A stretch of 25,083 nt of DNA from Tychonema litorale BBK16 (lineage in GTDB: Bacteria; Cyanobacteriota; Cyanobacteriia; Cyanobacteriales; Microcoleaceae), in the NCBI RefSeq assembly GCF_021648855.1, contig NZ_JAKJHX010000020.1, positions 1 through 25,083 of the forward strand, read 5' to 3'. A program made the translations under genes and the position numbers. Under the pieces are notes generated by a model, which was not told the DNA's origin, searched no databases, and was given only the letters and a program-made list of their open reading frames with translations. Of this stretch, positions 10,113 through 18,177 are shown in pieces (within the stretch, counting starts at the first letter, position 1; every line of letters starts with the position of its first letter).

Positions 10113-10610
10113 ATGCTCAAATCATTTCGATCGCAATTAGTGCAATTCTACCACAGTCAGCGGTTCCCACAAACCTTAAAACTGATTCTAGCGCTAATTC
10201 TTTGTTTAGGCGCTATCTCAATCCCTCCGACAATTGCCAATGCTAGCGATTTGTCACGCCAACCCATCACCGAAATTACTATTAGTTTGGGTAGCGAAAC
10301 TGGAGAACTCAAGTTTTCCCCCAATCTGCTAGAATTTGAATCAGGGAAACGTTATAAGTTATTGCTAACAAATCCTAGTTCGCAGAAACATTATTTTACT
10401 GCTAAAAACTTTGCTGACGCGAGTTGGACTCAAAAAGTTGAAGCTGGTAAGGTGGAAATTAAAGGAGCAATCCACGAATTAGAACTTAAGCCCGGAGCTA
10501 TGGCAGAATGGGTTTTCATCCCCATGAAGTCGGGAACCTACAACCTTCAATGTACGGTAGCTGGACATACAGAAGCGGGAATGATTGGGAAAATTGCGAT
10601 CGCCCCTTGA
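10113..10610 (+). CDS. Secreted cupredoxin-like protein
   Basis: 165 residues. An N-terminal hydrophobic signal segment (about 22-43, ending near ANA) points to export to the periplasm or thylakoid lumen. The mature part (about 45-165) is a small beta-barrel with type-1 copper ligand candidates His93 (SQKHYF), Cys147, His152 and Met157 (CTVAGHTEAGM). The Cys-x4-His-x4-Met spacing is closer to rusticyanin-type cupredoxins than to plastocyanin (Cys-x2-His-x4-Met). It probably carries electrons or binds copper, but the partner is unknown. It is convergent with clpS, 30 bp apart. It is not the photosynthetic plastocyanin PetE. Confidence 0.75.
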   Translation: MLKSFRSQLVQFYHSQRFPQTLKLILALILCLGAISIPPTIANASDLSRQPITEITISLGSETGELKFSPNLLEFESGKRYKLLLTNPSSQKHYFTAKNFADASWTQKVEAGKVEIKGAIHELELKPGAMAEWVFIPMKSGTYNLQCTVAGHTEAGMIGKIAIAP

Positions 10611-10640
10611 ATCCCAGTTAAAGTTAATCTTAAAATCGAC

Positions 10641-10934
10641 TTAAGCTGACTCCAATGGTGCCATCGTCAGTCCAGCACGGCTCAATTGCATATGATAAAG
10701 TTCTGCTTGCTCTTGTGGCCCAACCCAAACAGTAGCTTGTCCTTCGTTATGGATTTGGTTGGCACAATCCCAAGCTCGATCGGGACTCATCCCCGGTATA
10801 TACTTTGTTAAACATTCAACAACGTGCTGAAATGTATTGAAATCGTCGTTGAGAACAATTACCCGATAATTTGGATAAGGCTTGCGGGTAACTTGACTCG
10901 ATCGAACGGGAGCTATAGTTGGTGAAGAAGTCAT
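10641..10934 (-). CDS. clpS: ATP-dependent Clp protease adaptor ClpS
   Basis: 97 residues from the ATG at 10934 (GTG 10949 would add five). The core YRVIVLNDDFNTFQHVVECL is the ClpS signature, followed by the helix with HNEGQATVWVGPQEQAELY. ClpS binds N-degron substrates and hands them to the ClpC/ClpP machinery in the cytoplasm. The longer C-terminal part (SRAGLTMAPLESA) and the Val-rich loop suggest the cyanobacterial ClpS2-like branch rather than ClpS1, but that subtype is inference. The N-terminal 20 residues are unstructured, as usual. Confidence 0.93.
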   Translation of the reverse strand: MTSSPTIAPVRSSQVTRKPYPNYRVIVLNDDFNTFQHVVECLTKYIPGMSPDRAWDCANQIHNEGQATVWVGPQEQAELYHMQLSRAGLTMAPLESA

Positions 10935-11072
10935 CGCGCGAACAGCCACTGAAACTACAAAAATTATTAACGCTTACCATTACCACAATAACACAATGTC
11001 AGTCGGTTTTAGATTTTAGACCGTAGAGTTACTCCCACGGATTAATCCAGGGGCTTTTGAAGTGGATAAAAC

Positions 11073-11099
11073 GCAGCCACTCCTACAAGGAGTGACTGC
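11073..11099. terminator. Hairpin downstream of sodB
   Basis: CACTCCT / AGGAGTG around an ACA loop, extended by four more pairs after one mismatch (about 11 pairs). It lies about 58 bp past the sodB stop in the sodB direction. It could be a terminator or a dispersed palindrome; no T-run is evident. Confidence 0.5.
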
Positions 11100-11156
11100 C
11101 TCCAGAACTATTTTAGACTTTTGCCGAAAGCGCGATCGCCTCCCACAAAACTTCTA

Positions 11157-11759
11157 CTAAGCCGCAGCCAAATTTGCAGCAGCAAAATCCCAATTAGCCA
11201 AACTATCCAAGAAATTAGCAATGTAATCAGGACGGCGGTTTTGGAAGTCCAAATAATAAGCGTGTTCCCACACATCCAAAGTCAGCAACGGGATTTGGCC
11301 ATGTGCCAATGGAGTGTCAGCGTTTGCTGTTTTGGTCACTTTCAAAGTGCCATTCTCCAAAACCAGCCAAGCCCAACCGCTACCGAACTGGGTTGTCGCA
11401 GCAGCCTTAAATTCTTCTTTGAATTTGTCAAAGCTGCCGAAGTCTGCGGTAATTTTGTCAGCCAAAGCTCCAGTCGGAGTCCCGCCGCCACCTGCTTTCA
11501 GGGAATTCCAGAAAAAATTGTGGTTCCAGACTTGGCCTGCATTGTTGAAAATGCCAGCTTTGGATGAATCCTTGGAAGATGCCATCACAATTTCTTCGAG
11601 AGATTTGCTGGCAAGTTCAGTGCCTTCAATCAGTTTGTTGAGGTTGGTCACGTAAGCAGCATGGTGCTTGTCGTGGTGGAACGAAAACGTGTTTGCCGAC
11701 ATATGACCTGACTCTAGAGCGTCAGCGGCGAAGGGTAAAGGTGCAAGTTCAAATGCCAT
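11157..11759 (-). CDS. sodB: Superoxide dismutase [Fe]
   Basis: 200 residues from ATG 11759, the normal size. Upstream AGAGGA at good spacing supports this start over a TTG at 11768. Metal ligands are His28 (SFHHDKHH), His80 (WNHNFFW), Asp162 and His166 (LDVWEHAYY). Gln76 in NNAGQVWNH is the N-terminal-side active-site glutamine that marks Fe-SOD rather than Mn-SOD. It detoxifies superoxide in the cytoplasm; there is no signal peptide. The gene stands alone, divergent from the PsiE-like gene across a 381-bp AT-rich gap that contains a perfect 8-bp dyad. Confidence 0.96.
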   Translation of the reverse strand: MAFELAPLPFAADALESGHMSANTFSFHHDKHHAAYVTNLNKLIEGTELASKSLEEIVMASSKDSSKAGIFNNAGQVWNHNFFWNSLKAGGGGTPTGALADKITADFGSFDKFKEEFKAAATTQFGSGWAWLVLENGTLKVTKTANADTPLAHGQIPLLTLDVWEHAYYLDFQNRRPDYIANFLDSLANWDFAAANLAAA

Positions 11760-12140
11760 TGTGTTCAATCCTCTCTGGATTATTTTTGGTTTTTTGGTTG
11801 ACTTTAGAGCTCTTGTATGATTAGAGCCTATAGTCCCTAGCTTGAGTTTATCAAACTATTGTAAATAATTCTTTACAATTTTCATATTTTATAACAATTA
11901 CAGCATTTCAGCATTTTGACTTCTGGCTTTTACCTATCAAAGCTTTGAATCGCAAGCTTTTAATACCATAAACCTTGGTGAAGTGTCAACCTACCTGCGA
12001 GGCAAATCAAAGTTTGTATAAAATTTTCAACTGAGGGAAGTTTTATGATGGTTATAAATAAATTAAACCATTCTATTGTCAAAGACTAGCTCAATTTAAC
12101 TTAAGCTGTAAAAAAGTCAAACAAGTTGCAGGAGCCGTCA
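11760..12140. other. Intergenic region between sodB and psiE
   Basis: A 381-bp AT-rich region that must hold both divergent promoters. Visible structure is the dyad at 11858-11879 and TATAAAATTTTC near 12017, a possible -10 region for the plus strand. I saw no RNA gene or coding sequence. Confidence 0.6.
11858..11879. promoter_or_regulatory. Perfect dyad ATTGTAAA-N6-TTTACAAT, possible operator
   Basis: Two 8-bp arms in perfect inverted repeat with a 6-bp spacer, about 100 bp upstream of the sodB start. The size and symmetry suit a dimeric regulator, and a metal- or redox-responsive one would make sense for sodB. The sequence alone does not identify the protein, and AT-rich DNA produces such dyads by chance. 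Confidence 0.3.
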
Positions 12141-12680
12141 ATGCAAAAGCCTTTAAACAAATCGGCAAGTAATCCCCCGCAATGGTTAAATCTGAAACTA
12201 ATCGTCAGCGCTCTAGAAACAGTTCAAGACTTAATTGTAATTTCCTTATGTATCGGTTTGTTCTGCTTCATGGTGCTGGAACTGCGAGAAATGTTTTTCT
12301 CACTGCTGCCTCCTTTGAATTTCCAGGAAGTGACAGCAGATATTTTATTTCTGTTGGTTTTGGTTGAATTATTTCGATTACTAATTATTTACTTGCAAGA
12401 GCAGCGCGTTTCCATCGGCGTGGCTGTGGAAGTTTGTATTGTATCAGTATTGCGAGAAGTTATTGTTCGAGGAGTGCTGGAAACTCCCTGGATTCAAATA
12501 TTATCAACAGGTGCATTTTTGCTGGTTTTGGGAATCTTGTTGCTAATCCGAGTTTGGTTGCCACCAACCTTCGAGGGAATTGACCCAGAACGTCGCATTT
12601 CTAGCAAAAAAAGAAATCTTTCCGACAATGAATCTGCTCCCGAACCTGTGGAAGTCAATGCTAAATTGAATTCTCATTGA
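12141..12680 (+). CDS. PsiE-like membrane protein (phosphate-starvation-inducible E family)
   Basis: 179 residues. Four hydrophobic segments are visible: about 30-50 (LIVISLCIGLFCFMVLEL), 68-85 (ADILFLLVLVELFRLLIIY), 92-112 and 118-138 (ILSTGAFLLVLGILLLIRVW). The C-terminal 40 residues are charged and cytoplasmic. The VELFRLLIIYLQEQRVSIG and VLREVIVRG segments fit the PsiE family, whose role is poorly defined. AGGAG at 12130-12134, with normal spacing, fixes the ATG at 12141; a TTG at 12126 overlaps that ribosome binding site and is rejected. No Pho box was recognised. Confidence 0.8.
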   Translation: MQKPLNKSASNPPQWLNLKLIVSALETVQDLIVISLCIGLFCFMVLELREMFFSLLPPLNFQEVTADILFLLVLVELFRLLIIYLQEQRVSIGVAVEVCIVSVLREVIVRGVLETPWIQILSTGAFLLVLGILLLIRVWLPPTFEGIDPERRISSKKRNLSDNESAPEPVEVNAKLNSH

Positions 12681-12696
12681 GATGGGATCATCTTAA

Positions 12697-12735
12697 GAAT
12701 ATTGTGAGCGGGCCTAGAACCCGCTTACAATATTT
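12697..12735. terminator. Strong bidirectional hairpin between convergent genes
   Basis: A 16-pair stem (two G-T wobbles) with arms GAATATTGTGAGCGGG and CCCGCTTACAATATTT and a 7-nt loop. It sits between the psiE stop (12680) and the peroxiredoxin stop (12761), suited to ending both transcripts. Confidence 0.75.
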
Positions 12736-12760
12736 AAGAAATTAAATGTGAAACCTCGGA

Positions 12761-13312
12761 TTACCCATTAGCCTGCAATTCCTCCAACCTGGAAAACACT
12801 TCTTGAGAGTGAATCGCCGGATTAATCTTGACAAAAGTTTCCCGCAAAATGCCCTTTGGATCAATAATAAAACTGTGTCGTGCCGAGATAAAACTCATCC
12901 AAGAACCGTAAGCTTTACTCACTTTTCCGTCGGTATCAGCTAACAGCGGAAATTTCAAACCTTCGGAATCGCAAAATTCTGCGTGGGAATCGACATCATC
13001 AGCGCTAATGCCAATAATTTGAGTATTTTTAGCCAAGTATTTTGGTAAGTCTTGTTGAAATCTACGTGCTTCGATCGTACAACCGGATGTAAAATCTTTG
13101 GGATAGAAATAGACTACCAGCCACTGACCACGAAAATCGGATAGGGAGATTTGTCCGTCACCGCTGTTAGTGGGCAAAGTAAACTCTGGTGCAGCTTGAT
13201 TCACCTGCGGAAGCTTGCCACCGAGGGCCGAGGCTGGGGCCGCAAAATTGAAGCTGAAGATAACTAGACAAATTGCAAATAAAGTGCTAAAAAAGTAGCG
13301 GCGAGAGAGCAT
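12761..13312 (-). CDS. Secreted peroxiredoxin, PrxQ/BCP type
   Basis: 183 residues from ATG 13312. The open frame extends to 13408, but the extra N-terminus would bury the signal peptide MLSRRYFFSTLFAICLVIFS, which ends near ASA(29); the mature enzyme is therefore exported to the periplasm or thylakoid lumen. The thioredoxin-like core has the peroxidatic Cys78 in KDFTSGCTIEARRF. The second Cys that atypical BCP enzymes carry five residues later is Arg here; Cys114 (AEFCDSEG) is the candidate resolving cysteine. It reduces peroxides using thioredoxin-like donors. It is divergent from the cyclophilin-RTX gene, 132 bp apart. Confidence 0.9.
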   Translation of the reverse strand: MLSRRYFFSTLFAICLVIFSFNFAAPASALGGKLPQVNQAAPEFTLPTNSGDGQISLSDFRGQWLVVYFYPKDFTSGCTIEARRFQQDLPKYLAKNTQIIGISADDVDSHAEFCDSEGLKFPLLADTDGKVSKAYGSWMSFISARHSFIIDPKGILRETFVKINPAIHSQEVFSRLEELQANG

Positions 13313-13444
13313 AAATTTAGAAGTAAAATTGTACTTAATATAAGTTAACAGTTTTCTGATTAAATGGGTAAGGGCAATTCGTGGATTGTTTTGACCAATT
13401 GTTCTCAAAAGCCAAACATCACTTACTAAGATAACAATTTACTT

Positions 13445-14791
13445 ATGGCCGCTGCACTCCCGTTAACAGGCAAAGCTACAGTAGTACAGGTAATTAACGG
13501 TCAACCCGTTGTGATCGAAGTTGATGGCACTAATGCCCCAATTACATCTGGCAATTTTGTTGACTTAGTTGAGCGTGGCGTTTACAACGGGGTGATGTTT
13601 CACCGAGTTGTACGTCAGCCAGAGCCTTTTGTGGTGCAAGGAGGCGATCCCCGCAGCAGAGATGCGACAATTCCAGCCAGTGCATTGGGAACGGGTAATT
13701 TTGTTGACCCGGATAACAACCAGGCACGTTTTATTCCTTTGGAAATTAAGCCACAAGGAGCCGCGCAACCTGTTTATAACCAAGTAGTAACACAGGCACC
13801 GCAGTTAAAGCACACTGTCGGGGCTGTAGCAATGGCTCGTTCTAACGCTTTGGATTCGGCTTCTTCGCAGTTCTATTTTGCTTTGAATGATTTGCCATTT
13901 TTAGATGGTAATTATGCTGTTTTTGGCTATGTTACTCAAGGCTTTGATACGGTGAATGCGGTGCAGCAGGGCGATCGCATTTCGAGTGCCAAAGTCGTTC
14001 AAGGAATTGTCCCCAGCCGGATTTCTACCGTCATCACTGATGTGAATTTGCTCAACAATTTCATAAATACTACGAATCTTGTAAGTCTACCTTTGCGATC
14101 GCTCAAATTAGGTAATACCCCTAATAACTATCAAGTTACTTCCCAAGACTCTCAACAAAATTCCAGTGGCATACTCGGAGGTAGTGCAGGCGATCGCATA
14201 ACTGGTTCACCAACCAATGATGCGATTAATGGTAGCCAAGGCAATGATACCATCAGTGGGGAAGTCGGCGATGACTTTTTGCGAGGTGGCAAAGGTAACG
14301 ACTTGATTACTGGTGGTGTTGGCAACGATATCCTGATTGGCAATCTCGGCGACGATAATCTCGACGGCGGTGCTGGTAACGACTTTTTGCGAGGTGGCAA
14401 AGGAAACGATGTTTTAACCGGTGGTGATGGCAATGATGTTTTAGTTGGCGATGATGGCAATGACACCCTCACTGGCGGTAGCGGTGCAGACACTTTTGTT
14501 GTCAGCACCTCGGACTTAACTACGCTGTTGTTGCAGGATGAAAACGATATAATTCTTGATTTTAGACCGCAAGAGGGCGATCGGATTGGCATTAGTGCCA
14601 GTAATTTATCAAATGTTTCATTTACGGCATCTGGAAACAACACGATCATTCCATTGCCAGGTGGTGGAAGGGTTGTGGTTCAAAATGTCCTCCCCGCAGT
14701 AGTTCAAAATGCTACTTTTGCAATTACTGCTAGTAATACTTCCCGGTTTGATGGCTTGCCACCCGGAGATCCCATATTAAGAATTGGCTAA
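13445..14791 (+). CDS. Cyclophilin-type peptidyl-prolyl isomerase fused to RTX calcium-binding repeats
   Basis: 448 residues in two parts. Residues 1-200 are a cyclophilin-like domain: [52 protein letters not shown] and [14 protein letters not shown] contain the catalytic Arg/Phe/Gln pattern. Residues about 235-350 are a dozen RTX nonapeptides ([15 protein letters not shown] type) that should form a calcium-loaded beta-roll. They are followed by a C-terminal block ([28 protein letters not shown]) typical of type I secretion substrates. No signal peptide precedes the isomerase, so export by a type I system, signalled from the C-terminus, is the natural inference. It is flanked by a divergent peroxiredoxin and a convergent TPR gene with a hairpin between. 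Confidence 0.88.
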   Translation: MAAALPLTGKATVVQVINGQPVVIEVDGTNAPITSGNFVDLVERGVYNGVMFHRVVRQPEPFVVQGGDPRSRDATIPASALGTGNFVDPDNNQARFIPLEIKPQGAAQPVYNQVVTQAPQLKHTVGAVAMARSNALDSASSQFYFALNDLPFLDGNYAVFGYVTQGFDTVNAVQQGDRISSAKVVQGIVPSRISTVITDVNLLNNFINTTNLVSLPLRSLKLGNTPNNYQVTSQDSQQNSSGILGGSAGDRITGSPTNDAINGSQGNDTISGEVGDDFLRGGKGNDLITGGVGNDILIGNLGDDNLDGGAGNDFLRGGKGNDVLTGGDGNDVLVGDDGNDTLTGGSGADTFVVSTSDLTTLLLQDENDIILDFRPQEGDRIGISASNLSNVSFTASGNNTIIPLPGGGRVVVQNVLPAVVQNATFAITASNTSRFDGLPPGDPILRIG

Positions 14792-14807
14792 TTTGACCAT
14801 AATTAAC

Positions 14808-14834
14808 TCCCGGACTTCTTTAGGCTGTCCGGGA
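14808..14834. terminator. Hairpin after the cyclophilin-RTX gene
   Basis: An 8-bp stem TCCCGGAC / GTCCGGGA with an 11-nt loop, followed by TTT. It lies 17 bp past the stop, between convergent genes. Confidence 0.7.
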
Positions 14835-14848
14835 TTTGATGACATCCA

Positions 14849-15559
14849 TTACCATAAATGTTTAATTTTAGAAATTGCGTCGTAATGATCTTCTATTTTA
14901 CCCTGCTGTTTAAAAAGTTGTGATGCTTTCTGAAAATCCTCAAATCCTCCTTGAACATTTTTCAATTTATATTTAGTGATACCCAGGTTAAAGTAAGCTT
15001 TACCAAAGTCAGGGTTGATGCGGATAGCTGATTCAAAATCACCCATTGCTGCCACTAAATTGTCGATAGTTAAGTAAATAGTGCCACGTTTAAAGTAAGT
15101 CTGGGCTAAATTTGGGTTGAGCAACAAGGCTGAGTTATAATCTGCGATCGCTCCAGCATAATTTTCTAAACGAGCCAGCATAAATCCGCGATTGTTGTAA
15201 TACTTATATCTGTAAGGATTGATATTAATTGCTGCGGTTAAATCTGCTAATGCCAATTTTCTATAGCCTAATTTGTAACGAGTAATTGCTCGGTCATTGT
15301 ACGCGGGAGCAAAACAAGGATTAATTTTGATAGCGGAGGTGAAATTTTTTACTGCACTGTGCAATTCGGCTTCTGCCACATTTTTTAAACCATGAATGTA
15401 GAAATTTTTGGCGCTTGTATTTGAAATTTCATCTTGTTTAGAATCAAGTTGATTTTCAGGCAATACTCTGTCTACAAGATTAGTTAATCCCAAAAAATTC
15501 ATCGAACTTAAAATAGTTGTGACAATTAATCTGCTGGGAAGGATGGGGATAGTAGGCAT
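14849..15559 (-). CDS. TPR-repeat protein
   Basis: 236 residues with about five tetratricopeptide repeats (roughly 50-81, 84-115, 118-149, 152-183, 186-217), each showing the A-x3-Y-x2-R/A-IxINP pattern. The last ends in a charged tail. A hydrophobic N-terminus (MPTIPILPSRLIVTTILSS) could be a signal or membrane anchor; an internal Met20 is an alternative start. TPR arrays bind other proteins, and the partner is not evident here. No enzymatic domain is present. Confidence 0.8.
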   Translation of the reverse strand: MPTIPILPSRLIVTTILSSMNFLGLTNLVDRVLPENQLDSKQDEISNTSAKNFYIHGLKNVAEAELHSAVKNFTSAIKINPCFAPAYNDRAITRYKLGYRKLALADLTAAININPYRYKYYNNRGFMLARLENYAGAIADYNSALLLNPNLAQTYFKRGTIYLTIDNLVAAMGDFESAIRINPDFGKAYFNLGITKYKLKNVQGGFEDFQKASQLFKQQGKIEDHYDAISKIKHLW

Positions 15560-16047
15560 AGGAAAACAATTATTTAACTGTATGCTACTATTTTATTTCA
15601 TGGTTTAGCGACAAGCGGTGATATTGATAGTGTCAGTAACGTGATTATTTTGATCGGATTCGGTGATGCTGGGGCATTCACTTGTGTGAGGAGGTTTGGG
15701 CTTAGTGAGTGAGGCAGATCACAATTAAGGGAAATTTTGCCATAACTTCTTCCTCAACTCTCGCCTTTTTAGGTGATTGGGCGCGCCTAGGTACGATCGT
15801 AGGGCACTTTTTATGTACACAGGTATAGTTTTTGTAGGGACACGTCAGTGCCGTGTCCCTAGTGGATATTGATAGTACCTTGTAAACCTGCAATCTGCTG
15901 TAAATAAAGCCACCTCAAAAAAACAGAATACCGACATCCCAGACTTCTTACTTAAATAAGCCCAGGATCTAATATAAGACTTACTTTTCAGTAATATTTC
16001 TGATGAAAATTGGATATTATTTGCTATGATAATTATAGCTCAAGAAT
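15560..16047. other. Intergenic region between TPR and pentapeptide genes
   Basis: 488 bp between divergent genes. It holds the palindrome at 15835-15861 and otherwise shows no coding or RNA feature that I can support. A 63-residue minus-strand frame here reads across that palindrome and is not credible. Confidence 0.6.
15835..15861. repeat. Palindromic repeat (TAGGGACACG / CGTGTCCCTA)
   Basis: A perfect 10-bp stem with a 7-nt loop. The pattern matches a dispersed cyanobacterial family of GTAGGGGCACGGC-type palindromes as I remember it. Confidence 0.75.
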
Positions 16048-16785
16048 ATGTTATTCAAATTACGGTCAATGAAAATAATTTTAAAGTTGAAAAAAATAGT
16101 GGTAACAGTATTGGCGATCGCACTGTTCACTCTTTGTTTAACTCCTCCAGTTATGGCCGCGAATGCTGAGGATGTGAGTCGTCTATTAAAAGATAATTGG
16201 TGCGTCAGCTTTCTCTGGAAACAGTGCGATTTGAGTGGGGTCGATTTACGAGGAGCGAATCTCGAAAAAGCTAACTTGAGCGGGGCGAATTTAAGCGGTG
16301 CCAATTTAGAAGGAGCTAATTTAAAAAATGCTGATTTTTCTGATGCAGATCTCAGTGGTTCCAATTTAGCAAATGCCGATATTTTTGGCACAAATCTCAG
16401 TAAAGCAAATTTAACGGATGTTAATTTTAATCGGACTCGATTGTGGGATGCCGATCTTACTTTAGCCAATTTGACTGGCGCTAATTTACAAGATGCTAAT
16501 GTGTTATATTCTAGACTTTGGGGCAGCAATCTCACCAAGGCTGATTTAACGGATGCGACGTTACATGGTGCTGATTTGCAATATGCCAATTTGGGTGACA
16601 GTAATTTAACAAATGCTAATTTCCAGAGTTTTTTTTCTCGTGGTTCTAAACAAGTCACCAATCTAAGCAATGCCAATTTAGAAGGCGCGATTTTAAAGGG
16701 GGCAAATCTCAAAGGTGCGGTACTGAGTGGGGCAATTATGCCTGATGGCTCTATCAATGAAGAAATTGCAATTAACCTAAAGTGA
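16048..16785 (+). CDS. Secreted pentapeptide-repeat protein
   Basis: 245 residues (238 if the ATG at 16069 is used; neither start has a strong ribosome binding site). A signal peptide (about 9-39, LKKIVVTVLAIALFTLCL... ending PPVMAANA) predicts export, probably to the thylakoid lumen or periplasm. From residue about 60 onward there are roughly 30 A(N/D)LXX pentapeptides forming a right-handed quadrilateral beta-helix, interrupted near residue 195 by an SFFSRGSKQ loop. Two cysteines (NWC and QCDL) just before the helix could pair. Function is unknown; similar lumenal pentapeptide proteins exist in cyanobacteria. Confidence 0.88.
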   Translation: MLFKLRSMKIILKLKKIVVTVLAIALFTLCLTPPVMAANAEDVSRLLKDNWCVSFLWKQCDLSGVDLRGANLEKANLSGANLSGANLEGANLKNADFSDADLSGSNLANADIFGTNLSKANLTDVNFNRTRLWDADLTLANLTGANLQDANVLYSRLWGSNLTKADLTDATLHGADLQYANLGDSNLTNANFQSFFSRGSKQVTNLSNANLEGAILKGANLKGAVLSGAIMPDGSINEEIAINLK

Positions 16786-16892
16786 TATAATTTGTCGGTC
16801 ATGGTCACTGAGCGTAGAGCCTTGGAGACTTTCAACTTACCAAAATTATGTTATTATTTTAAATAGAGCCATAACAGCACCGAATACTCGCA

Positions 16893-17624
16893 ATGGAAAC
16901 CCTGCAAACCAAACTTTACGAAATAGCACAATTTGCTAATACTTTAGTCAATGCTCAACTGGCACATCTTAGTTTTGTTAGCGTCGTAGTCATGTTTTTG
17001 GCTGGGTTATTAACAAGCTTAACTCCCTGTATGCTTTCGATGTTGCCAATTACGATCGGCTATATTGGCGGATACGAAGCAAAAAGCCGTCTTCAAGCTG
17101 CTACCCAGTCGGCATGGTTTTCTCTGGGATTGGCGACGACTCTTGCTGGTTTGGGTATTCTCGCATCATTTGCGGGACAGGTTTATGGCAAAATTGGTGT
17201 AGGTTTGCCGATCGCAGTCAGCATTATTGCTATTTTGATGGGGCTGAATTTGCTGGAAGCTTTGCCTTTGCAAATGCCGTCTTTTGATGCTGTGGGTTGG
17301 GTACCGAAGGATTTGCCCGCTGGTGTGCGATCGTATTTATTGGGCTTAACTTTTGGTTTGGTAGCTTCTCCGTGTAGCACTCCAGTTTTGGCTACGCTAT
17401 TAGCTTGGGTTTCCAAGACGGGAGATACTGTCTTAGGTGGTGTATTTTTATTGTTTTATGCTGCTGGTTATGTGGCTCCGCTGATTATAGCAGGTACTTT
17501 TACTGCGAGTATTAAAAAGTTGTTAGAGTTGCGCCGTTGGTCGAGTTGGATTACGCCTGTTAGTGGTGTTTTATTGGTAGGATTTGGGGTTGTGTCCCTA
17601 ATTGCGCGAATACTTCCAGCCTAA
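16893..17624 (+). CDS. ccdA: CcdA-type cytochrome c biogenesis thiol transporter
   Basis: 243 residues, six or so membrane segments. The paired redox cysteines are Cys46 (LTSLTPCMLSMLPITIGY) and Cys161 (GLVASPCSTPVLATLL), the CcdA/DsbD-core signature. CcdA moves reducing equivalents from cytoplasmic thioredoxin across the membrane to keep apocytochrome c thiols reduced for heme attachment. This complements Ccs1, encoded 13.5 kb away on the other strand; the two are adjacent in some other cyanobacteria. The gene follows the pentapeptide gene on the same strand with a 107-bp gap, so it probably has its own promoter. Confidence 0.93.
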   Translation: METLQTKLYEIAQFANTLVNAQLAHLSFVSVVVMFLAGLLTSLTPCMLSMLPITIGYIGGYEAKSRLQAATQSAWFSLGLATTLAGLGILASFAGQVYGKIGVGLPIAVSIIAILMGLNLLEALPLQMPSFDAVGWVPKDLPAGVRSYLLGLTFGLVASPCSTPVLATLLAWVSKTGDTVLGGVFLLFYAAGYVAPLIIAGTFTASIKKLLELRRWSSWITPVSGVLLVGFGVVSLIARILPA

Positions 17625-17650
17625 TAGACATCTCCAAAAAAGACAATCTT

Positions 17651-17671
17651 GAACAGGCAAGATGCCTGTTC
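17651..17671. repeat. Palindromic repeat (GAACAGGCA / TGCCTGTTC)
   Basis: A perfect 9-bp stem around AGA, 26 bp after the ccdA stop. The GGAACAGGCATCTTGCCTGTTC family is a common dispersed cyanobacterial palindrome; here it may also end the ccdA transcript. Confidence 0.75.
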
Positions 17672-17704
17672 CACAATAATTATGGGAGAGGTATAATTGA
17701 AAAA

Positions 17705-18172
17705 ATGACTCAAATTCATGTTGCGATCGCGATTTTGTACAGAGATGGCAAGTTTCTCTGTCAGTTGCGGGATGATGTTCCTCATATTAGATATCCGGGA
17801 CGTTGGGCTTTGTTTGGCGGACACATGGAACCGGGAGAAACACCGGAAGTTGCTGTGGTGCGGGAATTAGCAGAGGAAATTAGTTATGTTCCTGCAAGTG
17901 TGTCTTTTTTTTGTTGCGATGTAGAAGGAGATGTTGTTCGTCATGTTTTTCATTCACAACTGAGTGTGGATGTCAAGGATTTAGTTTTGCTTGAAGGTTG
18001 GGATATGAAGTTGTTGACACCGGAGGAGATTCGGGCTGGAAAATGCTTTTCTGAGCAGTCAGGAGATGTACGGCTGTTTGGTGTTGCTCATCAACGTATT
18101 TTGTTGAGTTTTATGGAAGAAGAACCCCCCCCTGCCCCCCCCCCAAGGGGGGAAAGAAGAAGAAAGAGGTAA
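17705..18172 (+). CDS. Nudix hydrolase
   Basis: 155 residues. The Nudix box is complete except for its last Gly: GHMEPGE, seven residues, then RELAEEI (residues 39-59). The enzyme should split a nucleoside diphosphate linked to another group; LFGGHMEPGETPE with IRYPGRWAL resembles MutT/NudG-like housekeeping members, but the substrate is unknown. AGAGG about 10 nt upstream supports ATG 17705. The last 15 residues (PPPAPPPRGERRRKR) are low complexity and are encoded by a C/G-rich dispersed repeat, so the native enzyme probably ended near residue 138. It is convergent with desB, 5 bp apart. Confidence 0.85.
   Translation: MTQIHVAIAILYRDGKFLCQLRDDVPHIRYPGRWALFGGHMEPGETPEVAVVRELAEEISYVPASVSFFCCDVEGDVVRHVFHSQLSVDVKDLVLLEGWDMKLLTPEEIRAGKCFSEQSGDVRLFGVAHQRILLSFMEEEPPPAPPPRGERRRKR
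18125..18152. repeat. C/G-rich repeat at the Nudix 3' end
   Basis: A run of C, TG, a longer run of C, then AAGGGGGG. It is related to, but less symmetrical than, the CCCCCCCTT-AAGGGGGGG palindromes inside purL. It is translated as the proline-rich tail of the Nudix protein. Confidence 0.6.
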
Positions 18173-18177
18173 TGATA

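Noticed and set aside
13313..13408. Upstream extension of the peroxiredoxin
   Set aside because: It would place 32 residues before a clear signal peptide and has no support; ATG 13312 is better.
14152..14649. A 165-codon minus-strand frame opposite the RTX repeats
   Set aside because: It is the mirror of the GGxGxD codons (SLPxPPxxxSLP periodicity) and not a gene.
15702..15893. A 63-codon frame in the TPR-pentapeptide gap
   Set aside because: It runs through the palindrome at 15835-15861, has no ribosome binding site and no recognisable family.
16017..16835. A 272-codon minus-strand open frame opposite the pentapeptide gene
   Set aside because: The regular GCNAAYYT codon pattern of the pentapeptide repeats leaves the other strand free of stops. 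The predicted protein is a low-complexity LAPLKLAPSK string, so it is a shadow of the real gene.
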